DNA of 64,000 nt from Membranipora membranacea (taxonomy: Eukaryota; Bryozoa; Gymnolaemata; Cheilostomatida; Membraniporidae). The translations under genes and the position numbers were made by a program. Below, piece by piece: positions 54,197 through 64,000 of the stretch; positions within the stretch are counted from its first letter, which is position 1, and every line of letters starts with the position of its first letter. The stretch covers positions 25,854,001-25,918,000 of the forward strand of contig OU612068.1 in the NCBI GenBank assembly GCA_914767715.1, written 5' to 3'. Under the pieces are notes generated by a model. The model searched no databases. It was not told the DNA's origin and saw only the letters and a list, made by a program, of their open reading frames with translations.

Positions 54197-55633
54197 TACT
54201 CCACACAAGCGACCTCAGCACGTTGAATAGGGTCCCGTTAATTCGGGTTCCGTTAATTAGGGGCCTTGGTCTTGGACTTGGTCTTCCCAGGGTTCATCTC
54301 CACTTCAGATAATGGACATGAGGCATGCTCAACAAAAGTAGTGCGTATCGTTCATAAATACCTTATAATACATGATCCCTTGAGATTGGATATCATTTCT
54401 AAGCTTACTGACTCAACTGCTGCAGACTCGGATCCTATGGTAGAAAGTTATATTCAAATTCGAATCTAGAACAATTTGTTATTTTCTTTTTGTCTCAAGT
54501 TGTTATATTAAACTGATTTGATTCAAATATCAATATCACAATTTACTGACAGGACAAATCAAGTATTTGTTTCGGTCGAGTGATGTATATGATATCCTGA
54601 CATTTCCAACAAGAGAATGACAACGTTATCCACAGGTTCCTAAATATAAGTTCACAAACTCAGTCTTAAAAAAATGTGTCAACATATCATTTTATTTACA
54701 GATGGTGGGAAGCAGAGCATGGTTGGTGTTGTCGAAGGCAAAAGGTCACTGAAAGTGAGGCTCACTTATACTGAATCCTGTCCAACACCAAATGCTCTTT
54801 GGCGATTTGGTTGATGTGAGCAGTATTATAACATTTATGCAACAATGTGATTGGTGACCCAATCAGAGCAGTCTTAAAGCAACTCACATTAATAGAGAAG
54901 AACTGTCGTTTTTGTATAAATCTGTTAGGGCAGTGAAAAGAAAAAAGATTGTATTGGTTTCCACAACGGAGTTTAAGCGTATCCAGGCAATAAAAGATCA
55001 ATGTAAGCTGTTGATAAGTTTACAGTTTGCTGTTTGGTCATCGCTGATGGTGCTGCTATGTGTCGGACTCTAGCTAGGTAGATTTTTTCGGCAGTATGCA
55101 GTTCTCTAGGATCCAGAAAATGTCATTATCCTATGTGAATGGGGTATGTATTAATTTTGTAGTCTAAGTTTCATGTACAAAAGCCTATTCTCTCGATGGT
55201 AGTGGTGACACATAAGTAGCAGTGTGGCTAAGGGTTTACGTCTCTTGGTTGTTTAGGGTTACGTTTGTTAATTCAATATTTGTACATTCCGTGAATACAG
55301 TATAGGAAAATATAGGCAATGAAGGTAGCGATAGGCAAAATAATTAAATTGCATTATCCACAAATACATTATGAAATTCTATTCAGAGTGTACAACTACC
55401 AATCCTTGTACAACTATGATCGCCTATCTTCGGAAATTGTTACACTGAGCACTGTGATGGAAATATTAGTGATCCTAACTCCTCTTCAAAGGGCATTAAT
55501 AATCAATCCCTATGATCGAAGTCTCAGAAATTATCGGAGCTTGAATGTACAGCATCTTGTTTCACCCTTTTTGGATTGGTTAGTTTCCTGCTGTTCAACT
55601 TTCTTAGATACTGACTTTTGAAAAATTTTTTCT
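54197..55633. other. Stretch without a supported gene
   Basis: After the acceptor-like CTCCACTTCAG (ending 54307) a plus-strand frame is open for ~53 codons to a TAG at 54469, without recognisable product. A 79-codon minus-strand frame (54762-55001) and a 100-codon plus-strand frame (55319-55621) are likewise unsupported. Confidence 0.35.
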
Positions 55634-56141
55634 CCCTGAAAGTGCTGTTATTTCAGTTGACACAGTATAGGCCAGAAGCAGCCTAGCTGTAACTGCTCTA
55701 TAAAAAAATGGCACGGACAATTTTTGATGGCAGGAATCTGATCGCATATTATACTTCATTGATATTTCTTCTGTAAAATTCACCGGGTGTACCCAGTTGT
55801 AGTGGTCATACTTAGAAATTAAAAGGTGTTTTGTTTTTGCATTATAGGTGTAATATTACTATCTAATCTTCAGGGAATTCCAGGTTGAAACTGTATTGTG
55901 GGGATTTTGTTGACTTGCCAATTTATTTACCAAGTAAACTTGCAGAAGTCTGCTCGTGTTAGATCAGGACAGATTCAAAATTTTCAATAAGTATAATGCA
56001 GATCTTTATGAGGTTAGTATGATACTGTCTTGCGGCAGCGTATCCGCAATATTTCTCAAAATTGCATATAATAAGTGAAATGTAAAGAATTCAAAAAACG
56101 GTGTTTCTAGGGTGGAACAACGTTCTGAATCCAATATTGAG

Positions 56142-56800
56142 GGTGTACCCAGTTGTAGCGATCATGTCAGCGGCAGCGCGGCAGCATATCCTCATATCCT
56201 CTAAAAATTGCTTTTAATGAGTGAAATATTAAGAGTTTAAATAAAAGGTGTTTCAAGGGTATAATAACATGCTGAATATAAAGAAATAAGGGTGTAACCT
56301 AGAAGAAGTTTGATCCAATTGCCTGCATGCCTGTTGCTCCCGATCCACGGGTCACGCCGCGGCGTGACCAGTGGATTGAAAGCCACTCGGAATGTCAGCG
56401 GAAGATCGGCAGCACGGCAGCATATCGCAATTTTCTCAAAAATCGCTAATAATAAGTGAACAAGGGTATATTTAGGGTAGAACAACGTGCTGAATCTAAA
56501 ACTGAGAGTGTACCCAGTTGTAGCAATCATGTCAGCGGCAGCATACCTGCAATTTTCTTCACAATCGGTTAGGTAAGTGAAATGTTAAGTGATTAATACG
56601 GTCAGCAGGTAACACGACTATATGTATGATTTTAACAACATATTCTATCACATCATTTTAAAAGGTGGTCAGCGACACCACTACATCTCAATGAGAACAA
56701 GACAAAAAGCAGCCTAGACGTGAGACAAATTTGATGTAGGAAAAAAGTGTGTACCCAGTTGAAGAGGTCAGCCGCAGCACTACTGCATATCCCAAATATT
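56142..56800. repeat. Irregular ~180-240-bp repeats inside the fold-back element
   Basis: GTGTACCCAGTTGTAGCGAT or close variants recur at about 56142, 56506 and 56745, followed by TCAGCGGCAGC-like sequence. A degenerate copy (GGGTGTAACCTAG) lies near 56290. Blocks of AGTGAAAT and AAAGGTGTTTC lie between them. Confidence 0.7.
56343..56376. repeat. 34-bp near-perfect GC-rich palindrome
   Basis: GGTCACGCCGCGGCGTGACC (56350-56369) is a perfect 20-bp palindrome without a loop. The flanks ATCCAC and GTGGAT extend it, with one mismatched pair. It is strikingly GC-rich in an AT-rich region. Confidence 0.9.
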
Positions 56801-57575
56801 CACACTATCGATATGTGATTAGTGGGAAGTCAAGAGTTTGATGCAGTTGACACAAGTCAAGACTATAGTCCTGGGTTCTACATTGTATATGTTTTATCAT
56901 TGCATGTGGTGGTTGGTGAGAGACAGCGCTACCACATATCCCCATATCATGTCATTAGCATGTTAGGAAAGTATGCGAAGCTGGCATATCTAAGTTTTTC
57001 AGACTCTGACAGTTGGGTTTCTTTGCTGGAAAGTGAGGCACTCATTGAACTCTTTGCTCATGTGTTATTCAAAAGATATCAGCCGAAAAATGACATAAGA
57101 GGCAATTGGAACATCAAAAATGTTGTTGGTAATTGCCCCAAGACAGTGGTCTTAAGACCATACAATATCATACTAGTCCCTTAAGAAGTTTGACATAATT
57201 CAATTGAAATTTTTCAATTTGTGCTGGTCTGATACGAGCAGACTTCTCTACAAGTTTACTTCGTGAATTAATTGCCATGTCAACAAATCCCACAATGCAA
57301 TTTCAACCTGGAATTCCCTGATGATTTGATAAGTTAGACAACACAGAATAGGAGTTATTTCCCCACACATGTAATGCCAAAACAAAACACCTTTTAATTT
57401 CTAAATATGACCACTACAACTGGGTACACCCAATGAATTTTACAGAACATACACCAATGAAGTATAAAACGTGACCAATATCCTGCCATCAAATATTGTC
57501 CGTGCCATAACAACTTTTGCTATGGCTGCTTCTGGCCTAGTAGTGACAAAGTGTGTCCAGTGTCAGGGTCCTTAA

Positions 57576-57597
57576 TCTGTGATAATATTATCACAGA
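57576..57597. repeat. Perfect 22-bp palindrome
   Basis: TCTGTGATAAT is followed directly by its reverse complement, just outside the right end of the fold-back element. Confidence 0.9.
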
Positions 57598-58065
57598 GTA
57601 AGGATATATCCTTATTGTATTATGCTAACTCTTATCCTATTATCCTTACTTTTAGAAAGCCTCAATAAAAATATAATTATTATTTATTGTTCTAGGGATA
57701 CATATCTACATATAATGCTAGAGTCAAAATTCATTGCTTACTGCTTCCAAGAATCTCTAGGTATTAGTGTTACACTGAATATTTATGCAAAGCACAAAAA
57801 AAGTCGACTCACCCATGTCTGTGTGATGGGAAACTTTTATGTCTAACGCCTTGGGATGAAAAAGTCTTGTTTTGTCCTTCTCAAGAAAATTATGTCCAAT
57901 GTGTAATTTTTCTTCTAACATGATAACCGGAATGGTTTCGAAGTTGCACAATCTCAGACAAACTCACCTTTTTCATTGTGGGTTGGCAGTTTAAATGATT
58001 TATGAGGACCAAATTCATCAATGCAACCTAATTTTACCCATATATACTTATGGCAAGATCAGTGT
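57598..58065. other. Non-coding, nothing recognised
   Basis: Overlapping short frames on both strands have no support. Confidence 0.4.
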
Positions 58066-58171
58066 AGGAGATAGCTCAGTTATTTAAAGTGCCTGCTGGA
58101 TAATATGGAAGAGTTTGGGGTACTTTGTTCGAATTCACCTTCAGTCTACTGACCACTGAGGGGGGGGGGGG
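58066..58171 (+). mobile_element. tRNA-like SINE head followed by a 12-G run
   Basis: GGAGATAGCTCAGTTATTTA closely resembles a tRNA 5' half with A box. TTTGTTCGAATTCACC supplies the B box ~45 bp later. Pairing of the acceptor arm is poor, so a functional tRNA is unlikely. A run of 12 G lies at 58160-58171. Confidence 0.55.
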
Positions 58172-59030
58172 CAGCTATAAATATATGCAGCCCAGATTGT
58201 ACTAGATCGATTTAAAAGTTAGATTTCTATGAACCATGTGTTGAGAGTTTTCCGGTGTTAAATAAAACATTCTTACTACACCTCAAGCATATTAAAAATT
58301 GCTATGTATGGAAGACAACCAAAAAAATCAGTAGTCATGTAGTGGCTGGCTATTTGTGGTTGTCTGAGAGGGACTGGTATTGCTTGATTAAAAAGCCTAG
58401 CTTGCCATCACTCCGTCTATTTAAATGTGGGAGTTTTTATACAAATAAAACTGTACCTTAACATACTATTATTGTGGATGCGGATTATCTAACGCTTATT
58501 GGATCAATAACAAGTATTTTTTTCCGGCTCTCTGGTGCATTTGATTTCCATGAATGTATCTGCATTCACATTTGATGTCACATCCTACTCTTGTTTATTT
58601 GATGTAGAAGCAAGTTAATTCCTACTCAAACGAGAGTATTTTCTACGCATTGTTTTTACATGATTGCAGGTTAGAATTAAAATTAAAATGAATCGCTACG
58701 AAGCTCATTTACTGTTGACAATCTATGATCCCAATCCCATCCCAATACAGAATCTTCTGAGTTGTCAACATCATTCAATACACAAATTGGAGATTGAAAT
58801 AAAGAGTGCAGACAATAGATGCAAATTCTGTATGTATATCTGTGTTGTAGCTGCTGATTTTACTCTGCCTTGGATTCACACCAATGTTAATACCTGTTGC
58901 AGGTGACTCAAGTTCAAGGTGAAGTTTGTTTATTGCCTTAATTTTAATATCCATCCTGTGATAGGTCGATAGCATCGAATTTACAGCACATACATGGAAA
59001 AATAATAATAAAAGGAGTCTGAGCTGCATT
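58172..59030. other. Non-coding, nothing recognised
   Basis: No gene was seen. Frames of 60-84 codons at 58255-59029 have no family or splice support. Confidence 0.4.
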
Positions 59031-59098
59031 AGTTAAAAAATCGCATATAAAATTCAAAAAAGGTATTTTGTCTTTTGGTTGTTCTACACTTGGATGGC

Positions 59099-60121
59099 CT
59101 ATTTTTTATCTATTTTTGCTCTAGGAGCAGATGTTCTGTTTGTGTTTATTTTAATACAAGAGTTCAAGGGGTGATTATCGTTGTCAGCTATTCTAGTGAA
59201 ATGTTCACTGCAAGTGGTGTGCAGGAATGTTGTGATGGGTGGCAGTGCTAGATGGTCCAGCCTCTGCTCGTAGTTGTCAGAGAATGGCAGCACAATCCGA
59301 GTAGCAGAGCGCTGGATCCTCTCGAGTCGTGTTTTATCGGTGTCTGATAGTAGATTATACCACGCAGGGCAGGCGTAGGAGATAATAGACTTAATGTTAG
59401 CTATATAGAAGGTTCTGAGGCCATCACTATCCATGCCCATGCGTTTTAGCAGTCTGATCAAGTATAATCGTTGAGAGCATTTAGATATAATATAGTCAAC
59501 ATGATTGCTGAAAGTTAGTGTGTTGTCTATGAATACGCCTAAAAACTTGGTATGCTCAGAGGGAGAGATAAAGAGGTTATCATCTCCATAGGATATACCA
59601 AGGTGCATAGCAGGTTTTTTTGTAAAAGCTACATTCAGTATCACAGTTTTTCTGGAATTTAAAATCATGTTCTTTTGCTCAGACCAGGTGTATGCTAACA
59701 GTATTGCATCAGATATGTTCTCAGTGGATGGATCAACGATAGGCTTATAAAAGGTTGTATCATCAGCATATTTGATACATTTTGTATCATAATCAAAATA
59801 TTTTAAGTCATCAACATAAATTAGCCAAAGGATGGGGCCCAGTTTGGTTCCTTGAGGGGCACCTACTTGAATGGGTTTGTAGTCAGAAAGATTATCACAG
59901 TATTTTACACATTGTTGTCTTGACTCCAAAAAACTTTCTACTAAGGCAATGACATTAGCGTTAAAACCAAGATGATTCATTTTATATATCAGTATGGGGT
60001 GCTGCATCCTATCGAAGGCTTTGGAAAAATCAAGGCATGCATTTTGTATTAGTTTCACATTAGTATTTGAGTCCAGAACGGATGTCCAGTCATCTATCAA
60101 CTGCAGTAGGTTACTACAAGA
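59099..60121 (-). mobile_element. CR1-like LINE, 5'-truncated RT with open frame
   Basis: A 333-codon uninterrupted minus-strand frame. QNACLDFSKAFDRMQHPIL carries the first catalytic Asp, VGAPQGTKLGPILWLIYVDD the next motif and CIKYADDTTFYK the Asp pair. Then come HTKFLGVFIDNTLTFSNHV and SQRLYLIRLLKRMG, and the C-terminal end RTSAPRAKIDKK. It lacks everything before the palm, so it is 5'-truncated. It is a relative of the LINE at 48616-51290 (same FSKAFD and YADDTT style) but not its missing half, because both include the palm motifs. The 3' end near 59030 was not defined. Confidence 0.85.
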
Positions 60122-60335
60122 CTTATACTAAGAGCAATTTATAATGTTTTTTCATTCTCAGCCAGGCTCAGGCTAGATGCTTCTCATGGACAAAACATTA
60201 CAAGCCTCTTGTACATCCCTGATGAATTTACAGGAATACATTGCGTTCAAATAATGTTATAATTATGGTGTGACGGGAAATGAGGTGTGATAGGTGTGAA
60301 GCAGATGGTTCTGAAAATTTACCATGGCCATGCAG

Positions 60336-61058
60336 GTCCCAAAGCAGGCATTCACCATACAAGACAATTCATTAACACCATGTCTTGCAAATGAGTCTTT
60401 CACATGCCTACACAATTTTCATTGTGCTTGAACTAATAAGGGCCCCTTGGCAGCTTTTAAAATACACCCACATTTAACTGCATCCTCAAAAACATGCCTC
60501 AGTGGATGAAGGGTAATGATGACATGATTACTTTCATCATGATTAAATGGGCCAAACATACTGAATTCCTATTGGCTAACAGCTGAGCATAAGCCATGTG
60601 TCCTTCGGGTTATAATGGCTGGTTAAAATCAGATATGTTTTTATTATTTTATTATCCAGAATGTGTTGGTTTTTTTTAGGTGAGAATGTAGACATTTATA
60701 TGTAGAGGATAAAATCGACTGATGTATTAAATCATAATTTACTGGAAAACTCAGTTTTTAATAGGTGTTGATAACCCATTATGTCATACAACTTATACCA
60801 AGTTATTAGCCAATAGAAATTCAGTATGAATGGTAGGTAGATTCATGAGGAAACTAAGTGTGTTATCATTACCCTTCATCAGCTGCGGCATGATTTTGAG
60901 GCTGCAGCTAGACATGGGTGAAGTTGAGAAGCTGCCAAGGGGCTCCTCTTTGTTCAAATCCGATGAAATTTTTATAGTTCTCTGAAGGATTCCTAAGCAA
61001 GGCATAGTGTTAATGATTTGTGTTGTATGGTAAACCCTGCTTGGCAACCTAAGTACCT
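60336..61058. mobile_element. Inverted-repeat element with ~250-bp arms
   Basis: The left arm (about 60336-60595) and right arm (about 60800-61058) are mirrored: ACCATACAA(G/C)ACAA, CATTAACAC(C/T)ATG, GCCCCTTGGCAGCTT, ATGAAGGGTAATGAT and TTCTATTGGCTAA-type blocks recur in reverse order. The minus-strand frame at 60793-61161 is open but arises within an arm. It is probably a non-autonomous DNA transposon or fold-back; ends and target duplication are uncertain. Confidence 0.7.
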
Positions 61059-61064
61059 GAGAAC

Positions 61065-61136
61065 AGGAGTGGTCTGACGGTTGAGGGTAACACTGTAACA
61101 CTGTCCTACATTGCTGTGTGATTGTGTTTTGAATCA
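61065..61136 (+). mobile_element. tRNA-derived SINE, copy 2 (head fragment)
   Basis: GGAGTGGTCTGACGGTTGAG matches the head at 53974. A degenerate B-box-like TGTGTTTTGAATCAC follows at 61122-61136. The body is not present. Confidence 0.5.
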
Positions 61137-61392
61137 CATGAAGTAATAAATGTTGACCCATCGGAGTTTGTAGCCTGATATTCTTCTGTTTCTTAGAATC
61201 ACTTTAGAAATGGCTGCCAAACAAATTGTCAAAGTCCTTACTGTGAATACAACATACAGTGTTCAGAAAATTAGCCCTTTAGTGGGGTCGAGTGTAGATT
61301 TTCATCGAACGGCCTTCCTTTCAGTGAATAACTGCATATACTGACTGAACTAATCAGAGGAAAATGGGACATCACTGCGGTTCATCAATAAC

Positions 61393-62526
61393 CAGACCTG
61401 GGTCCAAGTCATTGCAAGTCAAGTCAAGTCATTGTCGATGCTAAGTCAAGTCAAGTCAAGTCACATTTACACCAAGTCAAGTCAAGTCAACTGGTGTCTA
61501 TTTTTTTCGCCATCAAGTCAAGTCAAGTCAAGTCATGACTTTTGTAAGTCAAGTCAAGTCAAAGATGGGTGACTTACAAGTCATGGCAAAGTCACGCTCA
61601 TTAACCGTGAAAATCAACTCAGAATTTATTTCAATCCCGGGTGACTCCAAATCGCGGAGGAGTTAGTTAGGTCCTCAGGAGTTGCTCTACTAATCGGGAT
61701 TTGCTCTCCTCCCCACAAACGAAAGAAGGTATGGGTGTGTACGCAATTCAGCATTGTTACTTCATTGTATATATGTACCTTTATTGTGTCAATGATGACA
61801 AATGAAATGTTTCATGCTGTAAAAAGATGAGCTGGTGGAGGATAAATAAATAAACACAGACTAAGATTGTTCACTATTTGTTAAGGACGGATAAAACATT
61901 CTCTCTGAAAAGGTTTTTGCATCTGCCTGTTTGTAATGTCTCTAAGGTCATGAGAGGTTTGCCGATGGCAGTGGCTCCTAGCCTCCATGACTCATTATGC
62001 ATGTGACTCGAATAATATCGTTCGGCTGAATAAACCTGCACTATATGATCAGACTATATTAATATTGCATCATGAGATACATTTTTCATTTTACTGATTA
62101 CAAGACAACAAGAGAAGACAACTAATATGTAAGGCAGGAACTCTGACTACTTACCCATAGCTGAGAAATTAGGTTTTCTGTTTCGGAGTCGGGGTTTCAG
62201 AGTTGGGGTTTCAGAGTTGGGGTTTCAGAGTTGGGGTTTCAGAGTTGGGGTTTCAGAGTTGGGGTTCTCAGTTATGATTATCCTTCCTATATCTCTTTCT
62301 ACATTATGTTATAATATTTCACACATTGACTTATGTTGACTTGACCAAAGTCAGGACAACTCCCAAGTCAAGTCATGTCAAAGTCAATTTTTTGTTAAGT
62401 CAAGTCAAGTCAAGTGCTGTCTATTTGTTTTCGACATCAAGTCAAGTCAAGTCATAATTTTGTTAAGTCAAGTCATGACTTTGACTTGAAAATGACTTGA
62501 CTTACCATGACTTGGACCCAGGTCTG
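61393..62526. mobile_element. 1.1-kb hAT-type non-autonomous element rich in AAGTC repeats
   Basis: Both ends read CAGACCTGGGTCCAAGTCAT inward. It is flanked by a perfect 8-bp duplication TCAATAAC (61385-61392 and 62527-62534), the hAT signature. Subterminal regions (61410-61590 and 62340-62500) are arrays of CAAGT/AAGTC pentamers, plausible transposase-binding sites (inference). There is no transposase. The centre contains a 14-bp minisatellite. Confidence 0.92.
62191..62266. repeat. 14-bp minisatellite, five full copies
   Basis: GGGGTTTCAGAGTT starts at 62191, 62205, 62219, 62233 and 62247 with exact 14-bp spacing, plus a partial sixth copy. It lies inside the hAT-type element. Confidence 0.95.
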
Positions 62527-64000
62527 TCAATAACAGTCTTGATGTCATCAGCTTTCATCAAATAAGCACTCAAAGATTTCTTGTTAGTGATCGGGACTCA
62601 GTGAAGATATATCAACATTCCGAATATATGAATGACAGCACTGTGGTAGAGACTTTGGTGTGCAAGAGCTCCAGACGCTGTCAGCGATCAGGCATGAGCT
62701 GTAGGGAGAGCAAATCTTTTGTTCATGGATCACAGATCTTCAATGGAAGTTGCGTACTATGTTGACGATGCCACAATATACAGGGTCGATCTTTCAAAGA
62801 ACGAGTCTGCCACTAGTTTTAACTTTGACAGCATTGGAAATTAAGCAACAGCAATTGCATTTGGTGGCAATTACTCTATGGCTTTTATTGTTTGTAGTAA
62901 GACAAACAGCGCCTATCGATTCGACTTTAAGTCAAAGTCAATTACTAGTATCCCTTTTGAAGGAAATCAAACTATATCTGTTAAACATCTAACTACAATT
63001 GGCAAAAACCTTTTTCTTGTTGCACATATGAATCAAAGTTGCTGTTGCTCAACATCAAAACAGGTTACCAAAGCTATGTTCATGAAGGAATGACATATTT
63101 GCCTGGCATCCCAAGTAATTCTAGCAGTAAAATTATTGAAGTGACTCACATAGCAGACATCTTATATGATGGATACCTACATGCTATCAGCCAACATCAA
63201 GAAATAATCAAATTAACCTATAATGGTAAGTTTGCATATGGAGAAAGACTTTATCATACCAAGAAATTGATCATACTGAACAGGTTTATTCCAACTAGTA
63301 AGAAGCATGTGGAAAAGAAATTATTGTCTTGATTGCTTGGGCAACATTCCTGAGAGTAGTGAGTAAACTCACCTAACATCCTATAAACTAAAGGAAAAAT
63401 TCAAAATACCGTTAATTATAAAATCATGCCCCTCATTCGCTGTTAAACCCTATGTGAGATTTAAATCATAGTAAACTAATTATCACCTTTTAACAGTGGC
63501 ATCTAACCCTGAAGAAACCAGCAGCGTTACACCATTCTCCCTGGTTACACCAGTGACAGTTTCAAATGATGTGTCTAGTGTTACCTCAAGTATAACATTG
63601 ATTATAAGCTGACGCCATTCCATTGATCCTAAGTTTTTTTTGCCGAATCAACATGCTAATGACCAATTTTCAATTCAGTCCTTGCACTTGCAGATTACCC
63701 AGCTGTATTTGGATAGCTGCAGCTGTATTAATGTTAGAAGTAAGCGGATCCATAGCTTTTTTTGCTCTGCGGTATAAGAAAAGAAAAAGAAGGCTCATCC
63801 AGAAGTACGCTCACCACCACAAAAGACAGAGAAGGCCCCCTGTCTCGAATCATGTTATTGAAGGTGTGTAATTGTTGCTCACATGCACCCCTTTTAAATC
63901 ACATGCATATTGTTTTCATGAAAAATAAGTGATCCCTGAAGTCATCACATAGGTTCTCAGTAATCATTGCGACTTAAGGTAATGTCAAAGATAGATCCGG

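Larger units (their letters stand above)
55634..57568. mobile_element. 1.9-kb fold-back element with ~340-bp inverted arms
   Basis: The left arm (about 55634-55985) and right arm (about 57190-57568) are inverted copies. They share GGCCAGAAGCAGCC, GGCACGGACAAT, TGTACCCAGTTGTAGTGGTC, AGAAATTAAAAGGTGTTTTG and GCAGACTTCT-type segments in mirrored order. Both ends start CCCTGA inward. The ~1.2-kb centre holds a minisatellite built from the same GTGTACCCAGTTG motif and no transposase. It is likely a non-autonomous fold-back DNA transposon. Target duplication was not identified. Confidence 0.78.
61190..63895 (+). pseudogene. Receptor-like gene remnant: propeller-like repeats, S/T stalk, membrane segment
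   Basis: Plus-strand coding remnants, interrupted by a hAT-type element at 61393-62526. Before it: MAAKQIVKVLTVNTTYSVQK to SVNNCIY, then two stops. After it: RFLVSDRDSVKIYQHSEYMN and VCKSSRRCQRSGMSC. A shift leads to EVAYYVDDATIYRVDLSKNE, a stop, SAYRFDFKSKSITSIPFEGN, another shift, LLLLNIKTGYQSYVHEGMTY and ISQHQEIIKLTYNG, then a GTAAGT donor at 63226. The repeating Y.VD..TIYR.D pattern suggests beta-propeller blades. An exon from 63497, in matching phase 1, is Ser/Thr-rich (SSVTPFSLVTPVTVSNDVSS). A later block (63690-63868) holds a hydrophobic membrane segment followed by KKRKRR. At least three stops and two shifts argue for a pseudogene. The family is not identified. Confidence 0.5.

Noticed and set aside
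56822-57184. 120-codon plus-strand frame as a gene
   Set aside because: It is inside the fold-back element, runs into its right arm, and shows no domain.
60793-61161. 122-codon minus-strand frame as a gene
   Set aside because: It lies in one arm of an inverted-repeat element and the mirrored arm does not keep the frame.

Overview
The window is AT-rich metazoan nuclear DNA. Protein-coding genes are split by GT-AG introns of a few hundred bases to several kilobases. Most of the recognisable sequence is transposable elements: CR1/L2-like non-LTR retrotransposons, Ty3/Gypsy and BEL/Pao LTR elements, hAT elements, TTAA-target DNA transposons and tRNA-derived SINEs. This mix and the unusual caspase fit an aquatic invertebrate. 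I cannot place the phylum from the sequence alone.

The one clear host gene is a caspase-like gene on the minus strand. Seven phase-compatible exons between 25906 and 19684 encode a complete p20-p10 caspase fold. The catalytic histidine is replaced by serine, while the catalytic cysteine and the S1-pocket arginines remain. The p20-p10 linker is an acidic Asp-Ala/Asp-Val repeat. A Ser/Glu-rich exon at 34351-34117 on the same strand ends in the matching phase and may be the first coding exon. Weaker host-gene candidates are a two-exon secreted-like gene near 52.2-53.3 kb and a decayed receptor-like gene at 61.2-63.9 kb.

Layout. 0-3.5 kb: non-coding DNA with two tandem repeats. 3.5-8.6 kb: two minus-strand LINEs and a hAT transposase remnant; the first LINE carries a 355-bp TTAA-flanked insertion. 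8.6-11.5 kb: non-coding. 11.5-15.6 kb: a 3.8-kb TTAA-flanked element with THAP-transposase remnants, inserted into an older repeat whose empty copy lies at 18.7-18.9 kb. 15.7-19.6 kb: a Gypsy remnant, tandem repeats and a SINE. 19.7-25.9 kb: caspase. 26.5-31.1 kb: an old LINE split by a younger LINE (592-codon reverse transcriptase ORF) and by a 1.7-kb hAT element. 31-40 kb: mostly non-coding, with a TTAA-flanked inverted-repeat element. 40.4-48.6 kb: minus-strand BEL/Pao and Gypsy pieces with a minus-strand LTR, split by an apparently intact six-exon hAT/DUF4371 transposase gene on the plus strand. 48.6-51.3 kb: a LINE with ORF1, endonuclease and reverse transcriptase regions. 51.3-59 kb: mostly non-coding, with SINEs and a 1.9-kb fold-back element. 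59.1-60.1 kb: a further LINE. 60.3-64 kb: inverted-repeat and hAT-type elements around the receptor-like pseudogene.

The elements are heavily nested, and several hosts can be read across the insertion. Removing the insert plus one target-site copy restores a contiguous reading frame in several cases, which fixes boundaries and order of insertion. Exon phases and motifs were read by eye; no alignment, structure prediction or database search was run.
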